Shown here piece by piece: positions 1-7,273 of a stretch of DNA of 8,598 nucleotides (its first letter is position 1; every line of letters begins with the position of its first letter). The translations under genes were made by a program, and so were the position numbers. Below the pieces are notes generated by a model. It saw nothing but the letters and a program-made list of their open reading frames with translations. It was not told the DNA's origin and did not search any database. The DNA is taken from positions 1-8,598 of the forward strand of contig JAAUPO010000063.1 of NCBI GenBank assembly GCA_012033095.1. The letters run 5' to 3'. The DNA is from Synechococcaceae cyanobacterium RL_1_2. Lineage in GTDB: Bacteria; Cyanobacteriota; Cyanobacteriia; Cyanobacteriales; JAAUPO01.

Positions 1-1
1 G

Positions 2-2401
2 GGTAAACGTCATAATTTGCCCTTTATTAACATCATGAATAAGGATGGGACGTTAATGAAGAGGCAGCCCCTTCGCGGGGCAGGATCGGTTTGTAGCCCG
101 TAAAAATTTAATCGCCCAGCTAGACCAAGATGGGGTGTTAGTAAAAACAGAAGATTATTTACATTCCGTGCCCTATAGCGATCGCGGCAAAGTGCCGGTG
201 GAGCCCCTCCTCTCCACCCAATGGTTTGTCAAAATTGAATCCCTTGCCCAACGGGCCCTAACGGATTTAGATCAACACCATTCCCCCCACATCGTCCCCG
301 ATCGCTGGCAAAAGGTGTATCGAGATTGGTTAGTTAAACTTAATGATTGGTGTATTTCCCGTCAACTATGGTGGGGTCATCAAATTCCAGCTTGGTATGT
401 GGTGAGCGAAACCAACGGGGAAATTACAGATCACACCCCCTTTGTGGTGGCCCACGATTCGAAGGAAGCAGAATTAAAAGCTAAGGTTAAATATGGAGCC
501 AACATTATCCTCGAACAAGATCCCGATGTGTTGGATACCTGGTTTTCATCGGGATTGTGGCCCTTTTCTACCCTCGGTTGGCCCGAAAACACAAATGATT
601 TAGCAGCCTATTATCCCAATACGGTGCTAGTTACCGGGTTTGATATTATCTTTTTCTGGGTGGCCCGCATGACCATGATGGCTGGTCACTTCACCGATCG
701 TATGCCCTTTAGGGATGTGTATATCCATGGCTTGGTGCGGGATGAAAATGGCAAAAAATGTCTAAATCCGCTAATAATGGCATCGATCCGTTAATGCTGA
801 TTGATAAATATGGTTCCGATGCGGTGCGGTATACCCTGATCCGGGAAGTGGCTGGCGCGGGCCAGGATATTAGTTTGCAATACGATCGCGCCACCGATGA
901 ATCCCAGTCGGTGGAAGCCTCCCGTAATTTTGCCAATAAGCTGTGGAATGCCTCCCGGTTTGCCATGATGAACCTCAACGGCCAAACCCCCGCTAACCTC
1001 GGTAAACCAGATCCGAATCAATTGGAGTTAAGCGATCGTTGGATTCTATCCCGGTTTTACCAAACAGTAACCCAAACCCGTCATCACATCGAAACCTATG
1101 GTTTAGGAGAGGCGGCCAAAGGTTTGTATGAATTTATCTGGGGCGATTTTTGCGATTGGTACATTGAACTAGTCAAAAATCGTATCAAAGATGACACCAA
1201 TCCGCGATCGGCTAAGATCGCCCAACAAACCCTAGCCTACGTCCTCGAAGGAATTTTAAAACTATTACATCCCTTCATGCCCCACATTACCGAAGAACTA
1301 TGGCACAACCTTACCCAAGCCGAGGGCAGTATTGCCCTAGCTCCCTACCCCACCGTGGATGAAATTTTGGTTGGGGCTCCTCCCCTGGTGCCGGTGGCTT
1401 CTGGGGCGGCCATCGTGACAAATCGCGCCCCTGAATCCATCGTTAACGTACAACAAACTAAAGCTTTTACCCCCAGTTCAAACCCCTCAGAAGTTAGGGC
1501 CTTGTTAGACCAAGTGGCGGATTATTTAACTAATCTCCCCACATGGGTCAGTAGCTTTTTACTGCGCAACCAACGGGGTTTAACGGTGCTGGCCATTGCT
1601 GGTGGGGCGGTGGTTACCCTCGAACTATTAAGCGTAATTGTGCGGGGCATTGAAAGTTTATGGGTAATTTCTACCCTAATCCAGGGAGTGGGAGTGGGTT
1701 ATGCCGGTTGGTTACTGTACAAATATATGCTATTCAGTGACGATCGCCATCAAACCTTCCATCACTTAGAGCAAGTGTGGCAAGAAGTAAAAGGGGTTTA
1801 TGAAGACCAACAGGAAGCCCTCCTTGATGCAAGTCAACCCCCCACGCAGGTTTTAGCCTCCAGCCGGGCAACGGCCGCTTCCGCCTACGCCTTACCTCCG
1901 GTCACCACTTTTGTTAATCCGGCCCTTGAACAACAGTTTGATCTATTGTTTGCCACGATCCGCGTCATTCGCAATTTACGGGCCGAAGCGGATATTAAAC
2001 CGGGCCTCAAAATTCCAGTGATTTTGCAAACATCTTCCCCAGGGGAATTAGAGACTTTAAGTGCAGGTACTTCCTATATTCAAGAATTAGCCAAAGTGGA
2101 ACAACTCACCCTAGTTAAGGCATTAGACCAGGCCCCACCCCAAGCGATCTCGGGGGTCGTGGGAACCGTGCAAGTGCTAATTCCCCTCACCGGTATTGTG
2201 GATTTAGAAGCCCTAAAAGCTAAGCTACAACGCAAACTAGATAAGCTAGAACAGGAAACCAAATCCCTCACTGGCCGCTTGAATAATAGCAACTTTGTCG
2301 CCAAAGCTTCCCCAGAAATCGTCCAAGGAGCTAGGGACAACCTCGCAGAAGTACAACAACAACAACAGACTCTCCAGGATCGCCTCCAAGGTCTGAGCTA
2401 A
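2..2401 (+). CDS. valS: Valyl-tRNA synthetase, 5'-truncated by the window edge, three apparent frameshifts, with inserted CAAD membrane domain
   Basis: Charges tRNA-Val with valine; class I synthetase. The window opens inside the CP1 editing domain ([13 protein letters not shown]), so the HIGH motif lies upstream. Seen in order: [19 protein letters not shown] (342-398), [34 protein letters not shown], the KMSKS catalytic loop (about 755-770), the anticodon-binding helical domain from [10 protein letters not shown] (about 1030-1340), a 188-residue insertion (1352-1915), then [16 protein letters not shown] and the C-terminal coiled-coil tRNA-binding arm (about 2192-2398). The frame must shift three times: AA at 55-56 should be AAA, CCCC at 68-71 should be C5, and A6 at 753-758 should be A7. 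Each repair restores family sequence, for example [17 protein letters not shown]. These look like sequencing errors, because valS is essential. Codons resume cleanly and end in TAA at 2399-2401. Identity is near certain; the frameshift cause is inference. Confidence 0.96.
1352..1915 (+). other. CAAD-type membrane-anchoring domain inserted in ValRS
   Basis: This 188-residue segment interrupts ValRS between APYP at the end of the anticodon-binding domain and [24 protein letters not shown], which are close together in ordinary ValRS. A low-complexity, Pro/Ala/Ser-rich linker (about 1370-1486) leads to a core (about 1487-1808) with an amphipathic helix ([20 protein letters not shown]), transmembrane helix 1 (1577-1645, [20 protein letters not shown]), transmembrane helix 2 (1661-1728, [20 protein letters not shown]) and a charged helix ([16 protein letters not shown]). 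A second Ala/Pro-rich linker follows (about 1810-1915). This order is that of the cyanobacterial aminoacyl-tRNA synthetase appended domain, which is related to plant CURT1 thylakoid-curvature proteins and is known to tether some cyanobacterial synthetases to thylakoids. Membrane location here is inferred from the two hydrophobic helices and the family match. Confidence 0.85.
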
Positions 2402-2430
2402 GGGCCTGTCATTAACCTAGGGTCTGTCAT
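2402..2430. repeat. Short direct repeat after valS, possible insertion-sequence scar
   Basis: GGGCCTGTCAT (2402-2412) recurs as GGGTCTGTCAT (2420-2430) with one mismatch, starting immediately after the valS stop codon. The GGGTCTGTCATC sequence resembles the terminal repeats of some transposons, but no transposase reading frame and no matching inverted end is visible, so this is at most a scar. It could also be chance. Confidence 0.35.
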
Positions 2431-2432
2431 CA

Positions 2433-2474
2433 TTTAAACCTGAAACTCTTCTTAGCTAAGGATTTCAGCTTAAA
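2433..2474. terminator. Interrupted inverted repeat downstream of valS, possible terminator
   Basis: Three nested complementary blocks are visible: TTTAA (2433) with TTAAA (2470-2474), TGAAA (2441) with TTTCA (2463-2467), and the central palindrome CTTAGCTAAG (2451-2460). The stem is imperfect, AT-rich, lacks a proper loop and is not followed by a T tract, so it is not a classical intrinsic terminator. Its place 32 bases after the valS stop makes a role in transcript-end formation possible. It may equally be part of a decayed mobile sequence together with the preceding direct repeat. Confidence 0.3.
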
Positions 2475-2617
2475 ACTATACTTGCTGAACCTGGCTCAGG
2501 ATCAACGTTTTAATGCTAATTGATGATACTCCCTAGTCAAATGGGACTAATCCCGAAACATCCGCCTGAACAAGCATCTATAACCCTGGATAACTAGTAT
2601 TGCTGAACTCATCCCCT

Positions 2618-4660
2618 ATGATCAAACAACTTGCCTACATCGAAGTTCCCACTCCTGATACCGCTGCGGTGGTTGACTATCTCCATGGTTGGCCCAAAAA
2701 AATCGGCATTTTGCCACCATGGTGACGGGGGCAAGCGGCATTCGTCTGCAATGGGCACAAGGTCAGGAACTCGCGATCGTCGTGTGGTCATTGCAACGCA
2801 CCACTTACCTCAAAATTTTCCAATGGGGAGACACCGCCATTCCTAACTATAACCAGGTGGAGCAACAACTACGCCAGGATTTAGGTACAGCTTTTCCCCT
2901 CACCTATCCCGCTCCCCCCCCCATCGATCTAAGTAAGCAAAATATTTTTGAAGCCCTTGAGCCTTACTATCCTAAAACGGTTTCCTATTTTAAACAGTTT
3001 CCCCAAGGGGAATATGATCTCAATCGAGCCTATTGGTGGGAGCAACGCTGGCGGGAAAGTGTCCATAATCCCCAGCAACCAAAGCCGGTGATTATTCCGG
3101 CCCCCAATCAGGCCTTGGAAGAAGTTGAGTATGATCTAGTGTATTTAGGGGGAGCGTTAGGCTCAATCCATGCGGCGGCCATGGCCCAACTAGGTTATAA
3201 GGTGTTGTTGATTGAACGCTTACCCTTTGGGCGTATGAATCGAGAATGGAATATTTCCCGGAGTGAGTTCCAAAGTTTAATCAAATTAGGTCTATTTACC
3301 GCCGAGGAATTTGAGCATTTAATTTTGAAGGAGTACAAGGATGGGTTTAATAAATTTTTTGATAGTAATAATCCTCCCCATCTCAAAGCCAACGTGCTTC
3401 ACACCCCCACCGTGCTGAATATCGCGATCGATTCAGAGCAATTATTAAAAAGTTGTGGTGATAAATTATTAGCGGCCGGTGGCACCGTCTGGGATGAAAC
3501 GGAATTTATTTCAGCAGAAGTGGGGAATGCAGGCGCGAAATTAACTTGTGTGGATTTGGGGATCAATCGTTAAAAACCGTTACCTGTCGTTTAATTATTG
3601 ATGCCATGGGTACGGCTTCTCCCATCGCGTGGCAAATGAATGGCAGCCGCACCTTTGATAGTGTCTGTCCGACGGTGGGAGCAGTGGTTAAAGGAATACC
3701 CCAGGAAGTTTGGGACAATGGCTACGGAGATGTTTTAAATTCCCATGGGGATATTTCCCGCGGCCGCCAATTAATCTGGGAGCTATTTCCTGGCAAAGAT
3801 GATGAGTTAACCTTTTACCTATTCCATTACCATGAGGTTCACCCCGATAATCCTGGTTCATTGTTGGAAATGTACGAGGACTTTTTCCATATTTTGCCGG
3901 AGTATCGCCGATGCAATTTAGATGACCTAACCCTAGTTAAACCTACTTTTGGTTATATTCCTGGCCACTTCACCACCAGTGCCGATGAACGGGTCGTTGC
4001 CTTTGATCGGGTTCTCGCGATCGGAGACGCAGCTTCTTTACAATCTCCCCTAGTCTTTACTGGTTTTGGTTCCTTAGTGCGCAATTTAAATCGCCTTACC
4101 GATTTACTAAAAACTGCCCTGGATCATGATCTATTAACAAAAGATCATCTCAATCAAATTAGAGCTTATCAAAGCAATATTTCAGTAACGTGGCTATTTT
4201 CTAAGGGCATGATGGTACCCACCCATAAACTGCTCCCACCAGAACGAATCAACGCCATGTTAAACACCTTCTTTGGTTTACTGGCCGATTCTCCCCCAGA
4301 AGTGGCGGATACGTTTATCAAGGATCGTACTAGTTGGTCAATGTTTAATCGCTTAGCCCTAAAAGCGGCCCGCATGAACATCGCCCTACTGTGGTGGATC
4401 TGGGAAATGGCTGGCACTGCGGATATGGTGCGTTGGTTAGGAATTTATATCACGTTTACGATCGATGGGATCATTAGTTTTTTCCTCGTTGGTTGGGTTC
4501 CTAACACCATTAAAAACAATCAATCATGGCTAGAAGCAAAGTATCCCGCACTTTTGGTTACGGTTATTAAGTTTTAACTACCGTCTTACCGCCGGCCTTG
4601 GGAAAACCTAAACCCCTTCCTAAAACCAGCAACCATGTTCTTTGTTCTTGTAATGGGTAA
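2618..4660 (+). CDS. cruA: CruA-type lycopene cyclase (FAD-dependent), frameshifted in this sequence
   Basis: Cyclises lycopene ends toward gamma- and beta-carotene, acting at the membrane in cyanobacteria that lack CrtL. Start ATG 2618 gives MIKQLAYIEVPTPDTAAVVDYL; an in-frame stop at 2591 bounds it upstream, and no ribosome-binding site is seen. Repaired protein: N-terminal extension, FAD-binding YDLVYLGGALGSIHAAAMAQ (near residue 175), the signature NREWNISR (about 208-215), RLIIDAMGTASPIAWQM, FGYIPGHFTTS, and the second flavin motif IGDAASLQSPLVFTGFGS (from about 4020). NREWNISR argues for CruA rather than the CruP paralogue. A7 at 2696-2702 should be A8, and GGGG at 3558-3561 should be G5 (giving VDLGDQSLKTVTCR). 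The last frame stops at 4577 (653 residues). A shift at T4 4552-4555 and another at A4 4603-4606 would instead give YPALWLRLLSFNYRL, then GKPKPLP, ending at 4660 (680 residues), which looks more family-like but is less certain. Confidence 0.88.
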
Positions 4661-4706
4661 CCTCAAATTTACCCATAGGGGTAGGGATTATATTGGCGAT
4701 CGCCGA

Positions 4707-4832
4707 TCAACCATAGCTGTAGCCAAAGCTGTTGAGACACCAACGCAGCAACAAAGCCTGATTCTGTAGGGATTGAGGATAATCAAGCCTTAACCTGTAG
4801 GGGTCGAGCATCGTTAGACCCTTACTAATCAT
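4707..4832 (-). CDS. Doubtful short ORF, 41 codons, in the convergent intergenic region
   Basis: ATG at 4832 reads MISKGLTMLDPYRLRLD and ends SFGYSYG before TGA at 4707-4709. A second possible start lies at 4811. The frame stays open upstream for about 17 more codons to a TAA near 4884. I do not recognise the peptide, and it has no ribosome-binding site. It overlaps the degenerate hairpin at 4797-4825, so it may just be a translated dispersed repeat. It lies about 45 bases past the longer cruA end, on the opposite strand. Low confidence that it is a gene. Confidence 0.15.
   Translation of the reverse strand: MISKGLTMLDPYRLRLDYPQSLQNQALLLRWCLNSFGYSYG
4797..4825. repeat. Degenerate inverted repeat (GTAGGGGTC ... 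GACCCTTAC)
   Basis: GTAGGGGTC (4797-4805) pairs with GACCCTTAC (4817-4825) except for one position, with an 11-base loop. The layout recalls the GTAGGGGCGA-type palindromes scattered between genes in many cyanobacteria, here decayed. A related CTGTAGGG-ATTGAGGAT stretch starts at 4764, so the unit may be partly duplicated. Confidence 0.35.
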
Positions 4833-4882
4833 CCCAAATCCGTCCAGTAGGATAAGGAAATTATTGAAGCCATTAGGGGCTG

Positions 4883-4996
4883 TTTATAAAGTCAATTGAA
4901 TTGGCATGTTGCCCCCTAAATCCCACAAATTTGGGGGACTGTTAATGATTTTTAGAAATTTCTCCCCCAGCATTGGGGGCCGGGGGGCTTTATAAA
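4883..4996. repeat. MITE-like palindromic repeat between convergent genes
   Basis: The unit begins TTTATAAAG (4883-4891) and ends with its exact complement CTTTATAAA (4988-4996); both ends are further flanked by CTG-like bases. Inside are two G/C-run hairpins: TCCCACAAATTTGGGGGA (4921 onward) and CCCCCAGCATTGGGGG (about 4963-4979). GCCCCCT (4911) also faces GGGGGGC (4982-4988). It carries no reading frame. The CCCCCTAAATCCC / TTGGGGG pattern is typical of dispersed non-autonomous repeats in cyanobacterial intergenic DNA. I see no target-site duplication. Transcribed from either side it would fold strongly, so it may also separate the convergent transcripts. Confidence 0.65.
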
Positions 4997-5000
4997 TCAG

Positions 5001-5032
5001 ATCTTAATCTCAGCAACAATTGAGATTAAGAT
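5001..5032. terminator. Perfect 12-bp-arm hairpin, possible bidirectional terminator
   Basis: ATCTTAATCTCA (5001-5012) is exactly complementary to TGAGATTAAGAT (5021-5032) around the 8-base loop GCAACAAT. It sits between the convergent cruA and exoD genes and right next to the MITE-like repeat. The stem is AT-rich and only short T runs follow on either strand, so it does not fit a standard intrinsic terminator closely. Position and symmetry still make bidirectional transcript termination or 3'-end protection the most natural role. The alternative is that it belongs to the neighbouring repeat. Confidence 0.45.
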
Positions 5033-5154
5033 TATTTCCCCATACTAAACAAAACGGTTTTGGGATCATTGAGATCAAAGCTATAAATAACCGATGGATT
5101 ACGAGTCTCTAGAGTGATTAAACTCTTGCCCAGCCCCAACCAGTTAGCATTTAA
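5032..5154 (-). pseudogene. Possible 3' remnant of a lost gene directly behind the exoD-like gene
   Basis: Reading on from the exoD-like stop codon in the same frame gives 40 open codons that look protein-like (WLGLGKSLITLETRN, then PSVIYSFDLNDPKTVL, ending FSMGK) and finish at TAA 5032-5034, inside the right arm of the hairpin. There is no start codon of its own that makes sense. It could be the end of a gene whose front was deleted, a C-terminal extension cut off by a TAG that is new or a sequencing error, or chance. ExoD-family proteins normally end near where this one stops, so a remnant of another gene is preferred. I do not recognise the family. Confidence 0.35.
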
Positions 5155-5775
5155 CTAAAATTGGAACGCCCTTATCCAATCAATGATCTGTTTAACGACT
5201 TCTTGACCAAAGATCAAAATTAGGGTAGTTAAGCTCAAGCCCGCAACACAAATTCCTAAGCCCCCTAAACTAATTAAACCGTCGTCTTCTTGCAAGCCAA
5301 ATGCGGTAACAAAAACACCGATCGCCGGTAGGGTATTAGTGCCAGGAATCGGAATCATCATAGAAATCGCCATTAAAGACATAGCAATGCCTAGTAAAGT
5401 TCTGCCCGCTCTACTGGTACAAACGTAGGTATAACGGGGCTTCGTAATGGTTTCCAATCTTTTGAGCCATGGCAAACCGGCTTTAATTACGGACTGCACC
5501 TGACTTGTGGGCCAGGATTTATGGAGCATCTTATCGGGTATCCATGGTTTAGTACGACCAATTATCAATTGTGATGCTAATAGAAATATGACTACACCAA
5601 AGGGGGTGGAATATCCGGGGGCGGGGATGGGTAAGGCTGAAGGCAAAGAAAGAAGAACTAACAATAGGCCAAATAATCGTTCTCCTGCTAATTCAACTAT
5701 TTGCTGGAGTTGCACTGACTCCGTTGTTAGTTCTTCAAAAAAATATTGCTCTAATTCAACCGATAATTTCGACAT
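5155..5775 (-). CDS. ExoD-family (exopolysaccharide synthesis) membrane protein
   Basis: A 206-residue integral membrane protein of the ExoD family, named for a rhizobial gene affecting exopolysaccharide; the biochemical role is unknown. Two family repeats are visible. LLSLPSALPIPAPGYSTPFG (about 42-60) and MMIPIPGTNTLPAIGVFVTA (about 139-158) each lead into a hydrophobic helix. The second is followed by the typical FGLQEDDG (159-166). Hydrophobic stretches fall near 33-48, 58-72, 127-142, 148-162 and 169-190. The N-terminus is acidic and soluble, and the length is normal for the family. ATG at 5775 is the start; an ATG at 5783 is out of frame. The lipoprotein gene is 35 bases upstream on the same strand, so co-transcription is possible. 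Family assignment is firm; a link to polysaccharide in this organism is only by name. Confidence 0.85.
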   Translation of the reverse strand: MSKLSVELEQYFFEELTTESVQLQQIVELAGERLFGLLLVLLSLPSALPIPAPGYSTPFGVVIFLLASQLIIGRTKPWIPDKMLHKSWPTSQVQSVIKAGLPWLKRLETITKPRYTYVCTSRAGRTLLGIAMSLMAISMMIPIPGTNTLPAIGVFVTAFGLQEDDGLISLGGLGICVAGLSLTTLILIFGQEVVKQIIDWIRAFQF

Positions 5776-5810
5776 AAAGACATAAATTAATTGGATAATT
5801 GGATTTAATC

Positions 5811-6308
5811 TTATTGAGCCGCAGCTAATCCATCCAGGTTGAATTTCCCAAGCCAGGCTTCGCGATCGTCGGAGGTGAAACTATCAGCTTTACTATTGGC
5901 CTTAACTTGGAAGCGATCGCCCACTAACACCGCAGTACTTTTCGAGCCTTGAGCTACTGCCGGATAACCACCAATGTCCATGGGGGCATCAGCAAATTTA
6001 GTCTTGGCATCGGCGTTATTTAAGGTATCGTTGATGGTCAAAATACCTACGGTAGTACCATCTTTTGCTAGATCAGCTTGGGCAAAACCAGTTTTTTCTT
6101 GGGTGAAAGTAACGGTGTAGCCATCTCCATCCCCAGGAAAATATTGGTTGAGACTGCCCCCAGTGACGGAATTTTCGTCAGTGGCAGTGGTTTTGTCTGG
6201 TACGTCAGGAATGGAGCTCGTTGGAGTTGAAGTGCCACCACACCCCCCTAGGAAAAGACTTAAGGTCATTAAGAGGGGTAATAGGGAGCGGAGCATTAAT
6301 TTTGGCAT
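5811..6308 (-). CDS. Small lipoprotein of unknown function
   Basis: 165 residues. The N-terminus has a basic start (MPKLMLR), a hydrophobic core, and the lipobox FLGGC with the modified cysteine at position 23, so this is an exported lipoprotein cut by signal peptidase II. A Thr/Ser/Pro-rich linker (about 24-48) leads to a compact domain: QYFPGDGDGYTVTFTQEKTG, ADLAKDGTTVGILTINDT, GGYPAVAQGSKSTAVLVGDR, FQVKANSKADSFTSDDREAW, ending LGKFNLDGLAAAQ. It resembles uncharacterised cyanobacterial lipoproteins with the same FTQEK-GF and GYPAV-QGS pattern. I know of no assigned function, and no catalytic motif is seen. It lies 35 bases ahead of the ExoD-like gene and 95 bases after nadC, so it likely has its own promoter. 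The ATG lacks a ribosome-binding site. Confidence 0.8.
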   Translation of the reverse strand: MPKLMLRSLLPLLMTLSLFLGGCGGTSTPTSSIPDVPDKTTATDENSVTGGSLNQYFPGDGDGYTVTFTQEKTGFAQADLAKDGTTVGILTINDTLNNADAKTKFADAPMDIGGYPAVAQGSKSTAVLVGDRFQVKANSKADSFTSDDREAWLGKFNLDGLAAAQ

Positions 6309-6339
6309 GGGTTTACTAAGTTATTTACTGTATTTACGC

Positions 6340-6355
6340 AATTAAGTACTTAATT
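6340..6355. promoter_or_regulatory. Perfect 16-bp palindrome upstream of the lipoprotein gene
   Basis: AATTAAGTACTTAATT is its own complement. It is centred about 40 bases upstream of the lipoprotein ATG (6308), in the only gap of the - strand cluster long enough to hold a promoter. A dimeric regulator could bind here, but no clear -35/-10 pair can be named and AT-rich palindromes arise easily by chance. Regulatory role is inference. Confidence 0.3.
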
Positions 6356-6372
6356 CGTAATTAGGGATAGAT

Positions 6373-6388
6373 TTAGATATAAATCTAA
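6373..6388 (-). terminator. Weak hairpin after nadC
   Basis: TTAGAT (6373-6378) pairs with ATCTAA (6383-6388) across a 4-base loop, 16 bases beyond the nadC stop on the - strand. It is short, AT-only apart from one G-C pair per arm, and is not followed by a clean T run, so any terminator activity would be weak. Confidence 0.2.
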
Positions 6389-6403
6389 GCAGGGAATCAA
6401 ATT

Positions 6404-7258
6404 TTAATCGATTTTCATGCTCAAATCTAACCATGGTGATCGGGTGATCGGAGCACTACTCGAAATATAATCAACCCCCGTTTCGGCGATCGCCCTAAGA
6501 TTATCCAGGGTAACATTGCCCGAAGCTTCAATTTTAATGCGATCGCTACTCTGTCTAATGATTTTGACAGCCTGTTGCATCATCTGAGTAGTCATATTAT
6601 CCAACATAATAATGTCAGCTTGATGGTCAATGGCGGTTTTTACCTGTTCTAGGGTTTCCGTTTCCACCTCAATACTGAGGGGATAGGGCATGGTGGCACG
6701 AATTTGCTCGATCGCGATGCCAATGCCACCGGCCGCTGCAATATGATTATCTTTAATTAAAACCGCATCATCCAGGCCAACCCGATGGTTAGCCGCCCCC
6801 CCTAATTGAGTTGCATACTTTTCCAATAACCTTAGACCAGGGGTCGTTTTACGGGTATCGACTAATTGGGCTGGTAAGTCTTTAATTACTTCAGTGTAGC
6901 GGCGGGTCATGGTGGCAATGCCGCTCAGATGCATGGCTAAATTAAGGGCTACGCGCTCCCCCATCATTAGGGTATCTAAATTCCCTTGGAGATCAACAAT
7001 TTTTTGGCCAACATCACACCATTGGCCTTCTGAACCTAATAATTTAAACTTCGTTTGACCATCGAGCAAATGAAATACCCTTGCGGCGATGGTTAACCCC
7101 GCAATCATCCCCTGTTCTTTACACAGCCAATAGCCGGTTAGAACTTTGTTTGATTCTAGGCCATTGGTGGTGCGATCGCCCCGGCCAATATCTTCCCTCA
7201 GCCATTGCTTCAATAAAGGATCAATCACAAGCCAGGGGGGTAAAGGAGATTTATTCAT
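6404..7258 (-). CDS. nadC: Nicotinate-nucleotide diphosphorylase (carboxylating) / quinolinate phosphoribosyltransferase
   Basis: Converts quinolinate and PRPP to nicotinate mononucleotide, CO2 and pyrophosphate in de novo NAD synthesis; cytoplasmic. The 284-residue length is normal. Family motifs are all present: EDIGRGDRTT (22-31), ERVALNLAMHLSGIAT (101-116), substrate-binding DTRKTTPGLR (134-143), KYATQLGGAANHR (147-159), GLDDAVLIKDNH (161-172), EVETE (197-201), ADIIMLDN (214-221), EASGNV (244-249) and DYISSSAPITRS (263-274). No residue looks missing and there is no frameshift. ATG at 7258 follows the hisS stop by 15 bases, so the two are probably one transcript. The pairing has no obvious biochemical logic beyond shared housekeeping demand. 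Confidence 0.95.
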   Translation of the reverse strand: MNKSPLPPWLVIDPLLKQWLREDIGRGDRTTNGLESNKVLTGYWLCKEQGMIAGLTIAARVFHLLDGQTKFKLLGSEGQWCDVGQKIVDLQGNLDTLMMGERVALNLAMHLSGIATMTRRYTEVIKDLPAQLVDTRKTTPGLRLLEKYATQLGGAANHRVGLDDAVLIKDNHIAAAGGIGIAIEQIRATMPYPLSIEVETETLEQVKTAIDHQADIIMLDNMTTQMMQQAVKIIRQSSDRIKIEASGNVTLDNLRAIAETGVDYISSSAPITRSPWLDLSMKID

Positions 7259-7273
7259 AAGTCTAAATAATCA

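Noticed and set aside
2353..2367. CAA trinucleotide run near the valS end as a repeat element
   Set aside because: It simply encodes glutamines in the coiled-coil arm and keeps the reading frame.
758..2401. A stand-alone gene beginning [11 protein letters not shown]
   Set aside because: It is the continuation of ValRS after the A-run; MSKS is the end of the KMSKS motif, not a start.
2609..2846. Short ORFs on both strands over the start of cruA
   Set aside because: They are shadows of the cruA N-terminal region, whose true frame runs from ATG 2618 through the A-run at 2696-2702.
2914..2922. C9 run in cruA as another indel site
   Set aside because: The frame is open and consistent on both sides (YPAPPPIDLS), so no length error is indicated here.
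753..3561. Programmed ribosomal frameshifting or transcriptional slippage at the A-runs in valS and cruA
   Set aside because: The same kind of break also occurs at C and G runs in valS, cruA and hisS, with no shared slippery motif or downstream structure. A common technical cause fits better.
3546..4577. A separate flavoprotein gene starting MCGFGDQS
   Set aside because: It is the C-terminal half of CruA after the G-run contraction; the first residues overlap the preceding frame.
4661..5154. tRNA, riboswitch or CRISPR in the convergent gap
   Set aside because: No T-loop GGTTCGA-type sequence, no regularly spaced repeats and no recognisable riboswitch core were found; only the palindromic repeats described.
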